Source: Chitinophagaceae bacterium UBA3961
GTDB lineage: Bacteria; Bacteroidota; Bacteroidia; Chitinophagales; Chitinophagaceae
Assembly (NCBI GenBank): GCA_002385265.1
Contig: DGDD01000300.1
Location: 53,058-117,057, forward strand
Direction: 5' to 3'
Length of the DNA: 64,000 bases
Position numbers and translations under genes: made by a program. The notes under the pieces were generated by a model. That model had not been told where the DNA came from. It saw nothing but the letters and a program-made list of their open reading frames with translations, and searched no databases. Positions within the stretch are counted from its first letter, which is position 1. Every line of letters starts with the position of its first letter. This document shows positions 35,713 to 43,710 of this stretch, piece after piece.

Positions 35713-36855
35713 ATGTCAACAGCTCTACGCAAAATATCATCACGTATAGCCATCGGTTTTACCATAGCCGTATGTTTGAGTTTTGTGATATCAGTATTAC
35801 AAGTGTACCTCGATCCTAGATCATGGTGGGTTCTTACTTTTTTCGGATTGATATTTCCGGTTCTTTCGATCGTTGTTTTTATTCTTTTTGTCAGTTGGGT
35901 GTTGGCAAAATCCCGCTGGGCACTACTTCCGCTGGCTTCTCTAATACTCGCCATCCCCAATATTCGCAACAGTTGGGGTTTTCATTTTTCATCCAACTTC
36001 GATAAAGAAGTAAAAGAGAAGAACAGCATCCGCGTCTTGTCGTGGAACGTAAGTTGGTTCGATGGGCAAAAAAAGACAGATGCTTCAAAGAAATCTTCCG
36101 GCAAACAGATTTTCGATTATATAAAGGAGCAATCGCCTGAAATTCTTTGTCTTCAAGAATTTCTCAACAACGATTACCGAGAGGAAGTGAATAGTACGCT
36201 GGAAAAACTGGAGGCGATGGGTTTTCGATATCATTACTATGTGCCCGATTACATCATTCGCAAAGGAAATACAGACGCCGGATCTGCCATTTTCAGCAAA
36301 CTTCCAATTGTAAACAATGGGAATATTCAATACAACGGATCTCTGGAAAAGAGGTCTGCAGAACATTTGCTTTTTGCCGACATCAAGATTCCCTCCGGCG
36401 ATACTATTCGTGTTTTTACCACCCACTTGCAGTCTTTTCTGTTAAAAGCGAACGATTACCGCGATTTGGAGATCATTCGCAATGCCGATGACAGTCTTTT
36501 AAGCGCTTCAAAATCGATTCTGAGAAAGCTCAAAGCGGGATACCTATCAAGAGCCAATCAAGCAGAAATTGTAAGAGCAACAATGAAAGAGAGCCCCTAT
36601 CCGGAATTGATTACCGGCGATTTTAATGATGTTCCCAACTCTTACGCCTATTTTACTATCAAGGGAAGTAGAACCGATGCTTTTTTAGCCCGTTCTTGGG
36701 GACTGGGACGTACTTTCAACAATGTATCTCCTACGCTTCGAATCGATTATATCATTACCAATCCAGGTTTTCAAGTTTTGTCTTACCGTTGTGAGAAACT
36801 ACCCTATTCCGACCATTTCCCCGTTTTGGCTGATTTGCGCTGGATTCAGCCATAA
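35713..36855 (+). CDS. membrane-anchored endonuclease/exonuclease/phosphatase family protein
   Basis: A 380-residue protein. Three TM helices occupy residues ~15-85. From ~105 an EEP domain shows its metal and catalytic motifs: VLSWNVSWF, ILCLQEFLN (metal Glu), FTTHLQ, LITGDFNDVPNS (Asp and Asn), RIDYIIT, and YSDHFPVLADL (catalytic His near the C-terminus). The domain probably faces the periplasm. The substrate may be a phosphodiester, sphingolipid or other phosphate ester; none can be read from the sequence. It is cotranscribed with the two rhomboids. Its stop lies 20 nt before the leader peptide of cysS. Confidence 0.85.
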   Translation: MSTALRKISSRIAIGFTIAVCLSFVISVLQVYLDPRSWWVLTFFGLIFPVLSIVVFILFVSWVLAKSRWALLPLASLILAIPNIRNSWGFHFSSNFDKEVKEKNSIRVLSWNVSWFDGQKKTDASKKSSGKQIFDYIKEQSPEILCLQEFLNNDYREEVNSTLEKLEAMGFRYHYYVPDYIIRKGNTDAGSAIFSKLPIVNNGNIQYNGSLEKRSAEHLLFADIKIPSGDTIRVFTTHLQSFLLKANDYRDLEIIRNADDSLLSASKSILRKLKAGYLSRANQAEIVRATMKESPYPELITGDFNDVPNSYAYFTIKGSRTDAFLARSWGLGRTFNNVSPTLRIDYIITNPGFQVLSYRCEKLPYSDHFPVLADLRWIQP

Positions 36856-36862
36856 AAATTGC

Positions 36863-36870
36863 TATCTTCG
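36863..36870 (+). promoter_or_regulatory. possible -7 box for the cysS leader
   Basis: TATCTTCG differs from TAnnTTTG by one base and ends 4 nt before the leader ATG at 36875. A -33 TTTG is not clear at the expected place. Confidence 0.4.
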
Positions 36871-36874
36871 TCCT

Positions 36875-36937
36875 ATGGCAAAGCACCCCTCTATATGCTG
36901 CTCTTGTTGTTGTTCCGATTTAACAGGAACCATTTAA
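36875..36937 (+). CDS. cysteine-rich leader peptide upstream of cysS
   Basis: A 20-residue frame, MAKHPSICCSCCCSDLTGTI, opens after a -7-like box and ends 67 nt before the cysteinyl-tRNA synthetase gene. Five of 20 residues are cysteine (CC-S-CCC), far above random expectation. Such a run would stall a ribosome when charged tRNA-Cys is low, the classical way a leader reports amino-acid shortage. The Cys codons form a TGCTGC...TGTTGTTGT run that can pair with ACGACAA at 36952-36958. Regulatory function is inferred from composition, place and structure. I do not know of a described family. Confidence 0.6.
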   Translation: MAKHPSICCSCCCSDLTGTI

Positions 36938-36959
36938 TTTTGTCGAAACCTACGACAAA
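36912..36959 (+). promoter_or_regulatory. putative cysS leader hairpins
   Basis: Stem A: GTTCC (36912-36916) with GGAAC (36926-36930). Stem B: TTTGTCG (36939-36945) with CGACAAA (36953-36959), a 7-bp perfect stem with a 7-nt loop. The 3' arm of stem B can pair instead with the TTGTTGT Cys-codon run, giving two exclusive states. No T run follows, so classical Rho-independent termination is not supported; Rho-dependent or translational control is possible. Confidence 0.45.
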
Positions 36960-37004
36960 CGAAATTTCAACTCTAATTCAAGTCAGGATTGCAAACATAA
37001 ATTC

Positions 37005-38507
37005 ATGAGTCAGTTAAAAGTTTATAATTCATATACGCGTCAGAAAGAAGTATTTAATTCAATTACGCCGGGGCATGTGGGTATGTATGTGTGCGGACCC
37101 ACCGTTAGTGGCGAAAGCCATTTAGGTCATGCGCGACCTTTTATTACATTCGACGTAGTGTATCGTTATCTGCAATTTTTGGGAAATAAGGTTCGCTATG
37201 TGAGAAACATTACCGATGCCGGACACTTTGAAGAAGAGGGAAGAGAAGCCGAAGATAAAATTTCGAAAAAAGCCGTTTTGGAAAAGCTCGAGCCAATGGA
37301 ATTGGTGCAGAAATACACCAATCTGTTTCATTGGGCAATGAAGCAATTCAATAACCTGGAGCCATCAATTGAACCCACTGCAACCGGTCATATTGTAGAG
37401 CAAATTGAGATGATCAAAACCATCATCAAGGAAGGCTATGCATACGAAGTAAATGGATCGGTTTATTTTGACGTGAAGAAATATGCCGAAAGCTATCCAT
37501 ATGGAAAGTTGAGCGGTAGGGTAGTGGAAGATTTATTGGAAACTACGCGCGATTTGGAAGGGCAAGACGAGAAGCGCAACAAACAAGATTTTGCATTGTG
37601 GAAATCGGCCGCTCCTGAACATATCATGCGTTGGAACAGTCCTTGGGGCGTTGGTTTCCCGGGATGGCATATTGAGTGCTCTGCAATGAGTAGCAAGTAT
37701 CTTGGAACAGAATTCGATATTCACGGTGGTGGAATGGATTTGATGTTTCCGCATCATGAGAGTGAAATAGCTCAAAGCTCTATTTGCCATGGAGGCCATG
37801 TGCCTGCCCGTTACTGGTTACACAATAACATGATTACCATCAATGGTAAGAAGATGGGTAAGAGTTATAACAATGTAATCAAGTTAACGGAATTGTTCAG
37901 TGGTCAGCATCCATTGTTGGAACAAGCGTATGCACCCATGACCATTCGTTTCTTTATTCTGCAAACTCATTATAGAAGTACCCTCGATTTCAGCAATGAA
38001 GCCTTACAAGCCGCAGAAAAAGGAATGAAGCGTTTGTGGGAATCCTATGAATCATTGAAGAAATTAGCACAAACGCATTCCGGCGATCAGGAGGGCTCCG
38101 ATAACGCCTTGGTGGCCAAAGTAACCAAGCTAATGGAGGAAATGGATGAATCCATGAATGACGACTTGAATACAGCCAAAGTATTGGCAAGTATGTTCGA
38201 GTTGGCTCCAGTAATTAATTCTGTAAAGGATAATCATATTTCGATTAGCGCCATTGGTACAAAAACAATTTCATTGCTTTCTTCGAAGTTCAAGGCATAT
38301 TTAGAAGACATCTTTGGTCTTAAGGCAGAGAAAGCACAAGACGATAACAAACTGAATGGTGTGTTGGAGCTGCTGATAAATATTAGAAAAGATGCTAAAG
38401 CGAAGAAGGACTATGTAACTTCCGACAAGATCAGAAATCAACTACAGCAACTGGGTATTTTGTTAAAAGACGATAAAGACGGAACGGTAACGGTAAGTTT
38501 TGAGTAA
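37005..38507 (+). CDS. cysS: cysteinyl-tRNA synthetase
   Basis: A 500-residue class I synthetase that charges tRNA-Cys. HIGH-type motif is GESHLGHAR and KMSKS-type is KKMGKSYNN. Zn ligands include Cys in MYVCGPTV, Cys in HIECSAMSSK and His in FPHHESE. The Met/Leu-like Rossmann domain, helical anticodon-binding region and short C-terminal tail are all present, and length matches the family (460-500). It is preceded by the Cys-rich leader peptide and followed by a strong terminator, so it is a monocistronic unit with its own likely control. Confidence 0.96.
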   Translation: MSQLKVYNSYTRQKEVFNSITPGHVGMYVCGPTVSGESHLGHARPFITFDVVYRYLQFLGNKVRYVRNITDAGHFEEEGREAEDKISKKAVLEKLEPMELVQKYTNLFHWAMKQFNNLEPSIEPTATGHIVEQIEMIKTIIKEGYAYEVNGSVYFDVKKYAESYPYGKLSGRVVEDLLETTRDLEGQDEKRNKQDFALWKSAAPEHIMRWNSPWGVGFPGWHIECSAMSSKYLGTEFDIHGGGMDLMFPHHESEIAQSSICHGGHVPARYWLHNNMITINGKKMGKSYNNVIKLTELFSGQHPLLEQAYAPMTIRFFILQTHYRSTLDFSNEALQAAEKGMKRLWESYESLKKLAQTHSGDQEGSDNALVAKVTKLMEEMDESMNDDLNTAKVLASMFELAPVINSVKDNHISISAIGTKTISLLSSKFKAYLEDIFGLKAEKAQDDNKLNGVLELLINIRKDAKAKKDYVTSDKIRNQLQQLGILLKDDKDGTVTVSFE

Positions 38508-38547
38508 ACAATTCGCTCCTCATTAGCAACCGTTCACTCCAAATTAT

Positions 38548-38590
38548 AAGCCTTCGGGTGGGTACTTCGTAACCTCCGAAGGCTTTTTTG
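38548..38590 (+). terminator. intrinsic terminator after cysS
   Basis: A 10-bp stem AAGCCTTCGG (38548-38557) with CCGAAGGCTT (38576-38585) and an 18-nt loop, followed by a T run. It lies 40 nt after the cysS stop. Confidence 0.88.
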
Positions 38591-38621
38591 TGTAGTAATA
38601 AGTCATAAAAACACATGACTT

Positions 38622-39581
38622 ATGACACAAAACAGTTTGCTGCGATTCAGAAAACTATCCCTTATTTTTTTCGCATTCATTCTTACTGCGGTATCATGCT
38701 CTAAAATGCCTCCCGGTGGAGATGATGAGAAAAAAACCATCTTCCAACGCATTGCATCTGATGGTCGTTTCACCATCTTAACAGCAGCGGTGAACAAAGC
38801 AGGTTTAACCACTGCATTAAATAGCAAAAAAAACAATCTTACTTTATTCGCTCCAACGGATGATGCGTTTAGAAGTGCCGGATTGGGAGATCCAAAAGTA
38901 TTAGCAGAAATTGACGAGCAAGCCTTAAAAAATATTCTTCTTTACCATGTATTAGGTTCTGAAGTAAAATCAAGAGACATTCCTCAAGCAGCCAACACTG
39001 CTGTAACCACACTTGCGAATAGCAGCATCTTTGTTACAAAAACAGCCAATTCAAGAGTGTTTGTGAATGGAATCAGTGTTATCCAGAGAGATCTTGATTG
39101 CGTAAATGGTGTGATTCATGCATTGGGTGGTGTATTGCTTCCTGCTTCTGGAAACATTGTTGCAACGGCACAGTCGAATCCTGATTTATCATTCCTAGTG
39201 GAGGCAGTATTAAGAGCCAGTCAAGGTTCTACCAACGTAGCTGCAGTGTTGAGTAGCGCGGGTCCATTCACTGTATTTGCACCTACCAATAAAGCGTTTC
39301 AGGATGCCGGTTTCCCAACCATTCAATCTATTCAAGCCGCAGATCCTAACACACTTACCAAAATTCTTACCTATCACGTAATTGCAGCACGTGTGTTCTC
39401 TTCCGATTTAGTGAACAATAGTACGCCGGCAACCGTAAACGGAGGAACAGTAAAAATTTTACTTAGCTCCGGTGCGCAAGTGAAAGGCAATTCTAATACA
39501 GTTCCTTCTAATATCATTAAAACAAACATTCTTACAACCAACGGTGTAGTTCATGTAATTGACCGCGTGTTGTTGCCTTAA
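38622..39581 (+). CDS. fasciclin (FAS1) domain lipoprotein, copy 1
   Basis: A 319-residue protein. The signal MTQNSLLRFRKLSLIFFAF... ends with the lipobox AVSC at about residue 26, so it is lipid-anchored. Two FAS1 domains follow (about 45-175 and 185-319), each with the H1/H2-like motifs NLTLFAPTDDAF and PFTVFAPTNKAF and ending in NGVIHALGGVLL and NGVVHVIDRVLL. FAS1 domains mediate adhesion to surfaces or glycans. A paralogue starts 26 nt downstream and the pair is probably an operon. Confidence 0.9.
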   Translation: MTQNSLLRFRKLSLIFFAFILTAVSCSKMPPGGDDEKKTIFQRIASDGRFTILTAAVNKAGLTTALNSKKNNLTLFAPTDDAFRSAGLGDPKVLAEIDEQALKNILLYHVLGSEVKSRDIPQAANTAVTTLANSSIFVTKTANSRVFVNGISVIQRDLDCVNGVIHALGGVLLPASGNIVATAQSNPDLSFLVEAVLRASQGSTNVAAVLSSAGPFTVFAPTNKAFQDAGFPTIQSIQAADPNTLTKILTYHVIAARVFSSDLVNNSTPATVNGGTVKILLSSGAQVKGNSNTVPSNIIKTNILTTNGVVHVIDRVLLP

Positions 39582-39606
39582 TTTTTTAACTATTAAATGA
39601 AATCTT

Positions 39607-40545
39607 ATGAAATTGAAAAGAGTAGGTTCTTGGGCATTATTCCTTGCGTTGTTTTCCACTACAATGGTAGCTTGTGAAAAAGACGAAGACAACACCAACA
39701 ACCCCGGTACCATCACCGATGTAGTAGTAAACGGAGCAAGTTTTACCTTGTTAGAAAAAGCAGTAGTAAGAGCAGAATTGGCCACTACATTGGCTACAAC
39801 GCAAAACTTGACAGTTTTTGCGCCAACTGACGAGGCCTTTATCAATGCGGGTTTAACAGAAGCAGTGATAAACTCTAAATCAAAAGAAGAGTTACAAGAA
39901 GTGTTGAAGTACCACGTGTTGACTTCTAAGATACCTGCAAGTTCTGTTCCGGCTGGTCCAAACGCAGCTGTGGCAACATTTGGTGGCAAGAATATCTATG
40001 TTACGAAATCCGGAGCCAATGTATTTGTGAATGGTGTGCAAGTAGTAACAGCCGATGTAGCTGCCAGCAATGGTGTGATTCACGTAGTAAACCGCGTAAT
40101 TGTACCCCCTGCAGGAAACATTGTTCAAACTGCGCAAGCGGTTCCAACTCTTAGCTACTTGGTTGCCGCTGTACTGCGAGCCGATGCTAGCGGAACCAGT
40201 ATTTCAGGAGCTTTGAGTGGAGCAGGTCCATTGACTGTTTTTGCTCCTACAAATGACGCTTTCATTGCAGCCGGTTACCCAACCATTGCATCGATCAATG
40301 CGGAGGATCCAAACAAATTAAAGAATATTTTGTTGTACCACGTTATTGGAGCGCGCGTGTACTCTTCTGACCTTACAGAAGGAGCACAGCCGGTTACATT
40401 GCAAGGTGGTAAAGTAACCATTACCCTCTCAGGAGGAGCGAAGGTAAAAGGTGCTACCAATACTTCTGCAACGGTAATTGCATCCACAGATATCACAACA
40501 ACAAATGGTGTTGTACATGTGATCAACGGAGTTTTATTGCCATAG
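39607..40545 (+). CDS. fasciclin (FAS1) domain lipoprotein, copy 2
   Basis: A 312-residue paralogue of the preceding protein. Lipoprotein signal MKLKRVGSWALFLALFSTTM with lipobox MVAC; acidic Asp/Glu-rich linker. Two FAS1 domains (about 35-165 and 175-312) have NLTVFAPTDEAF, NGVIHVVNRVIV, LTVFAPTNDAF and NGVVHVINGVLL. The two genes probably arose by duplication. The protein ends before a perfect 32-bp palindrome and a LytS/LytTR pair. A functional link to that pair is possible but only from position. Confidence 0.9.
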   Translation: MKLKRVGSWALFLALFSTTMVACEKDEDNTNNPGTITDVVVNGASFTLLEKAVVRAELATTLATTQNLTVFAPTDEAFINAGLTEAVINSKSKEELQEVLKYHVLTSKIPASSVPAGPNAAVATFGGKNIYVTKSGANVFVNGVQVVTADVAASNGVIHVVNRVIVPPAGNIVQTAQAVPTLSYLVAAVLRADASGTSISGALSGAGPLTVFAPTNDAFIAAGYPTIASINAEDPNKLKNILLYHVIGARVYSSDLTEGAQPVTLQGGKVTITLSGGAKVKGATNTSATVIASTDITTTNGVVHVINGVLLP

Positions 40546-40563
40546 GTCTGTGAAAAATCAATC

Positions 40564-40595
40564 GCGTCAGCTTTGTTTCGAAACAAAGCTGACGC
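40564..40595. repeat. perfect 32-bp palindrome upstream of the LytS gene
   Basis: Two 16-bp arms (40564-40579 and 40580-40595) are perfectly complementary with no loop. It lies 15 nt before the histidine-kinase ATG and 18 nt after the fasciclin stop. There is no T run, so it may be a terminator stem, a regulatory hairpin or an operator. Confidence 0.75.
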
Positions 40596-40609
40596 CTATT
40601 TAAAAGGCG

Positions 40610-41662
40610 ATGTTCAACCATAAGTACAGATACCTGTTTATTTTCATCTTGGCACTCTATACCTATATCAACACGGTATTGTGCGAAGTGTACTTCTATT
40701 TTAACATCGATATCAAATGGTATTATGCTTTTCTTACGATCTTATTAATTACACTTGGAGCTTGGGAATCTTCCCGTTTGGTGAAGCCTTTGGTGCAAAG
40801 AAAAATGCAGGCTGTTTACCAGAATAAAGTAAAATACTTGATCGTATTCTTTCTTACTAGCTTGAGTTTGTCGGTGCTTTGGACCGTTGCCGTTATTGCC
40901 ATGATGGGACTCGGTTTGCACGAACTCGATATTGAAAGCAGTATGATTCCTTTGAAGTTAAATCTAATTTATGCTTCACTGGTAACTTTACTTTTTCATC
41001 TCATGTATGCTGTATTTTACTTTTTCAAAGCATACCAGCGCCATTGGATGGAAGCGCAAGAACTGAAGCAAGTAAGCACCCAGGCGCAACTTCAATTGAT
41101 CAAGTCGCAAATCAATCCTCACTTTTTATTCAATAATTTGAATGTGCTTTCGGGACTTATTATTAAAGAAAACCCGGTTGCAAATGAGTTTATAGAGGAT
41201 TTTTCTAAAGTGTATCGCCACATTCTCAGTAGTCAAACGCAAGAATTGGTTTCACTCGATTCGGAACTTGAATATGTACAATCCTATGTACGATTGCTGG
41301 AAAAGAGGTTCCCCAATAGTCTTTTGATAAAATTTAACATCGCTTCAGGTCAACGTAAACAATTGATAATTCCGGTTGCACTGCAAATGTTGATTGAAAA
41401 TGCGATAAAGCACAATATCGTTTCATCCTCAAGACCATTATATATTACTATTACCGCTAATGAAACAGGTTTAATCGTTTCAAATAACCTTCAGAAAAAA
41501 GAGGCAGTTGAGTATTCTTCTATGATCGGTTTGCAAAACATTCAAAAGCGGTACGAACTTATTTCAGGGAAACTTGTTCAAGTAGAAAGCACCGAAACCT
41601 TATTTTCTGTAACACTACCACTACTTTATCCAAATGAACAAGCTTCGAGTTTTAATAGCTGA
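40610..41662 (+). CDS. LytS/YpdA-type sensor histidine kinase
   Basis: A 350-residue inner-membrane kinase. Four TM helices (about 8-28, 40-58, 75-100, 115-140) precede a His_kinase domain with QINPHFLFNNLNVL, where the phospho-acceptor His stands in NPHFLFN. The ATP-binding part has the N-box ENAIKHN and the later GLQNIQKRYELI. No input domain beyond the membrane is visible. The 29-nt overlap with the response-regulator gene implies tight coupling. The stimulus is unknown. Confidence 0.92.
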   Translation: MFNHKYRYLFIFILALYTYINTVLCEVYFYFNIDIKWYYAFLTILLITLGAWESSRLVKPLVQRKMQAVYQNKVKYLIVFFLTSLSLSVLWTVAVIAMMGLGLHELDIESSMIPLKLNLIYASLVTLLFHLMYAVFYFFKAYQRHWMEAQELKQVSTQAQLQLIKSQINPHFLFNNLNVLSGLIIKENPVANEFIEDFSKVYRHILSSQTQELVSLDSELEYVQSYVRLLEKRFPNSLLIKFNIASGQRKQLIIPVALQMLIENAIKHNIVSSSRPLYITITANETGLIVSNNLQKKEAVEYSSMIGLQNIQKRYELISGKLVQVESTETLFSVTLPLLYPNEQASSFNS

Positions 41663-42398
41663 AGATGAAAAAGTTGCTGCCGATCGTCTCATTCATCAAC
41701 TTCATGCCATTGATCCCTCCATTGAAATTATTGCTGTTTGTGAGTCGGTTGAAGAATTGATTTCACTCGTTAAAGATGGGTTCATACCCGATTTAATGTT
41801 TCTCGACATTCAATTAAGTGATGGTTCTAGCTTTCAGTTTTTTGAAGCTACCCAATACAAAGGTCCGGTGGTGTTTATTACAGCTTACGATCAGTATGCA
41901 TTAGAGGCCTTCAATTTTCATAGCATTCATTATATATTAAAGCCTGTTACAAAAGAGGCATTGAATAATTCACTTCAGAAATTCAAGCAGTATTCGGGTA
42001 AAGCTGTTTTCAATTATAAAGAATTGGTAACAGAATTGAAAACAGAAAGCAAGTTCAAATCCAGAATATTGGGTAGAATTGGACAGAAATTATACTTCTT
42101 GAATGTTGCCGATGTTTCTTTCTTTGAAGCAGAGAATAAAATCGTTTCTGTTGTTGACATGCAAGGGAATCGATACCTTTTAGATACAACTTTGGAAAAA
42201 TTGGAGCAAAGCTTGAATCCATCCCTCTTTTTCAGGGCTAATAGGAGCATCCTCATTAATTTGGAGGCAATTGAATACTTGAAGCCCTATTTCAATAATC
42301 GACTTCGTTTGTATTTAAAAGGAGCAGGAGCCGACAGGGAGTTATTAGTGAGCCGTGATAAAGTTTCTGTATTCAAGCAATGGGCAGAGGCATTATGA
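41634..42398 (+). CDS. LytTR-family response regulator
   Basis: A 254-residue transcription factor. The receiver domain has IAEDEK, phospho-acceptor Asp in MFLDIQLSDGSSF (about residue 57), Thr/Ala site VFITAYDQY and the Lys in ILKPVTKEAL. The C-terminal LytTR DNA-binding domain (about 150-254) has GQKLYFLNVADVSFFEAENK and RANRSILINLEAIEYL. It forms a two-component system with the upstream kinase. It ends 6 bp inside the convergent mnmD gene. Targets, possibly the adjacent fasciclin lipoproteins, are not shown. Confidence 0.93.
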   Translation: MNKLRVLIAEDEKVAADRLIHQLHAIDPSIEIIAVCESVEELISLVKDGFIPDLMFLDIQLSDGSSFQFFEATQYKGPVVFITAYDQYALEAFNFHSIHYILKPVTKEALNNSLQKFKQYSGKAVFNYKELVTELKTESKFKSRILGRIGQKLYFLNVADVSFFEAENKIVSVVDMQGNRYLLDTTLEKLEQSLNPSLFFRANRSILINLEAIEYLKPYFNNRLRLYLKGAGADRELLVSRDKVSVFKQWAEAL

Positions 42399-43058
42399 TT
42401 TTTTCGCTCTTATTATTTCCCTCTTCCACTTGGGGCCGGGTAGTTTTTCAATTTCAAAGCCCGCTTCTTTCATCGCTTTTTGAACACTCGATTTGCTACA
42501 ATAAGTGACCAAAATTCCTCCGCTTTTTAATGTATCAAACATTTTTGAGAAAATGGTGGATGTCCACATTTCCGGCTGAGCGGCAGGGGCAAAAGCATCA
42601 AAAAAAATACAATCAACTTGCGGTGTTGGTTTATCAATGTGTATGTCTGCAAGTCTTTTAGTAAACGTAAATTTTTCTGTTAGTGCAACGGATTGATTCC
42701 ACTCACATTCACACATGGTATGGTAAAGTGGAACAAGTATTGGATTATTCAAAAGGCCGGAATAATCCAGTGCTTCGTAAATAGACGAGTCTAAAGGGAA
42801 TTTTTCAAATCCTTCATACACAATTTCGATTCCGCTTCGTATTGAAAATTCAAACGCTAATAACGCATTCAAACCGCTTCCAAATCCCATTTCGAACACT
42901 TGTATTTTTGAACGGTCTTTTAGATACTCTAAACCGGCTTCTCTAAATACATGAACCGATTCTTGAAAGGCACCGTGGCGTGAATGATAGGTGACGTCTA
43001 GCTCTGGTATCTCAACCGTTTTTGATCCATCTTTTGTAGTGAATAATCGCCGGTTCAT
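42393..43058 (-). CDS. mnmD: tRNA (5-methylaminomethyl-2-thiouridine)-methyltransferase MnmD
   Basis: A 221-residue MnmC-N-like (DUF752) SAM methyltransferase without the FAD oxidase half found in E. coli MnmC. SAM motif FEMGFGSGLNALLA; catalytic/substrate motif FFDAFAPAAQPEMW; C-terminal LVTYCSKSSVQKAM and LPGPKWKREIIRA. It completes the mnm5s2U34 modification of tRNAs. A TAAATTTG box ends 4 nt before the ATG, so the transcript may be near-leaderless. It overlaps the response-regulator 3' end by 6 bp. Confidence 0.9.
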   Translation of the reverse strand: MNRRLFTTKDGSKTVEIPELDVTYHSRHGAFQESVHVFREAGLEYLKDRSKIQVFEMGFGSGLNALLAFEFSIRSGIEIVYEGFEKFPLDSSIYEALDYSGLLNNPILVPLYHTMCECEWNQSVALTEKFTFTKRLADIHIDKPTPQVDCIFFDAFAPAAQPEMWTSTIFSKMFDTLKSGGILVTYCSKSSVQKAMKEAGFEIEKLPGPKWKREIIRAKKS

Positions 43059-43062
43059 TTCA

Positions 43063-43070
43063 CAAATTTA
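43063..43070 (-). promoter_or_regulatory. mnmD -7 promoter box
   Basis: TAAATTTG on the minus strand matches TAnnTTTG. It ends 4 nt before the mnmD ATG; the -33 element is not obvious. Confidence 0.5.
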
Positions 43071-43107
43071 TTTATAATTTTAAAGACCGTAGTTTAAAAA
43101 AAAATCA

Positions 43108-43710
43108 ATGGCACATCCTTATATCGAACATTTATCGAAAGACAAGAAGTTACAGAAGATCATTGCTGTTCAAGGCGAGCTTTCTATTAGGAAGCGTAGC
43201 GATTTGTGTACTTATTTATGTGCTTCTATCATGAGCCAGCAATTGTCAGTTAAGGCAGCCGATACAATTTATAATCGATTCTTGGACTTGTTTGAAAAGA
43301 GAAAGCCAACTGCGGAATTGATATTGCAAACCACACATGAACAATTGCGAGCTGTTGGTTTGTCAAATGCGAAGGCTCAGTATGTGAGAAATGTAGCCGG
43401 TTTTCATATTGAAAAGGGGATGGATGCTAAGAAACTTGATAAGATGACAAATGAAGAAGTGATCGGATACCTTACTGACATTAAGGGTGTTGGGAGATGG
43501 ACGGTTGAAATGCTGCTGATGTTTGCTTTAGGAAGAGAAGATGTGTTTGCGGTAGACGATCTTGGTATACAACAAGCCATGACGCAGTTGTATAAATTGG
43601 ATGCTACAGATAAAAAAGTTCTAAAAGAAGCAATGATTCGAAAATCAAAGCAATGGGCCCCTTATAGAACCTATGCCTGTATGTATTTGTGGAGATGGAA
43701 AGACAGTTAA
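43108..43710 (+). CDS. alkA: DNA-3-methyladenine glycosylase II (HhH-GPD)
   Basis: A 200-residue HhH-GPD base-excision-repair glycosylase. The helix-hairpin-helix is LTDIKGVGRWTVEMLL and the catalytic Asp stands in FAVDDLGIQQAM. N-terminal ILCASIMSQQLSVKA-type helix is present as CASIMSQQLSV. It lacks the N-terminal TBP-like domain of E. coli AlkA, so it belongs to the short AlkA/Mag1-type group. It removes alkylated purines. It diverges from mnmD and overlaps the convergent CHAT gene stop by 4 bp. Confidence 0.88.
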   Translation: MAHPYIEHLSKDKKLQKIIAVQGELSIRKRSDLCTYLCASIMSQQLSVKAADTIYNRFLDLFEKRKPTAELILQTTHEQLRAVGLSNAKAQYVRNVAGFHIEKGMDAKKLDKMTNEEVIGYLTDIKGVGRWTVEMLLMFALGREDVFAVDDLGIQQAMTQLYKLDATDKKVLKEAMIRKSKQWAPYRTYACMYLWRWKDS

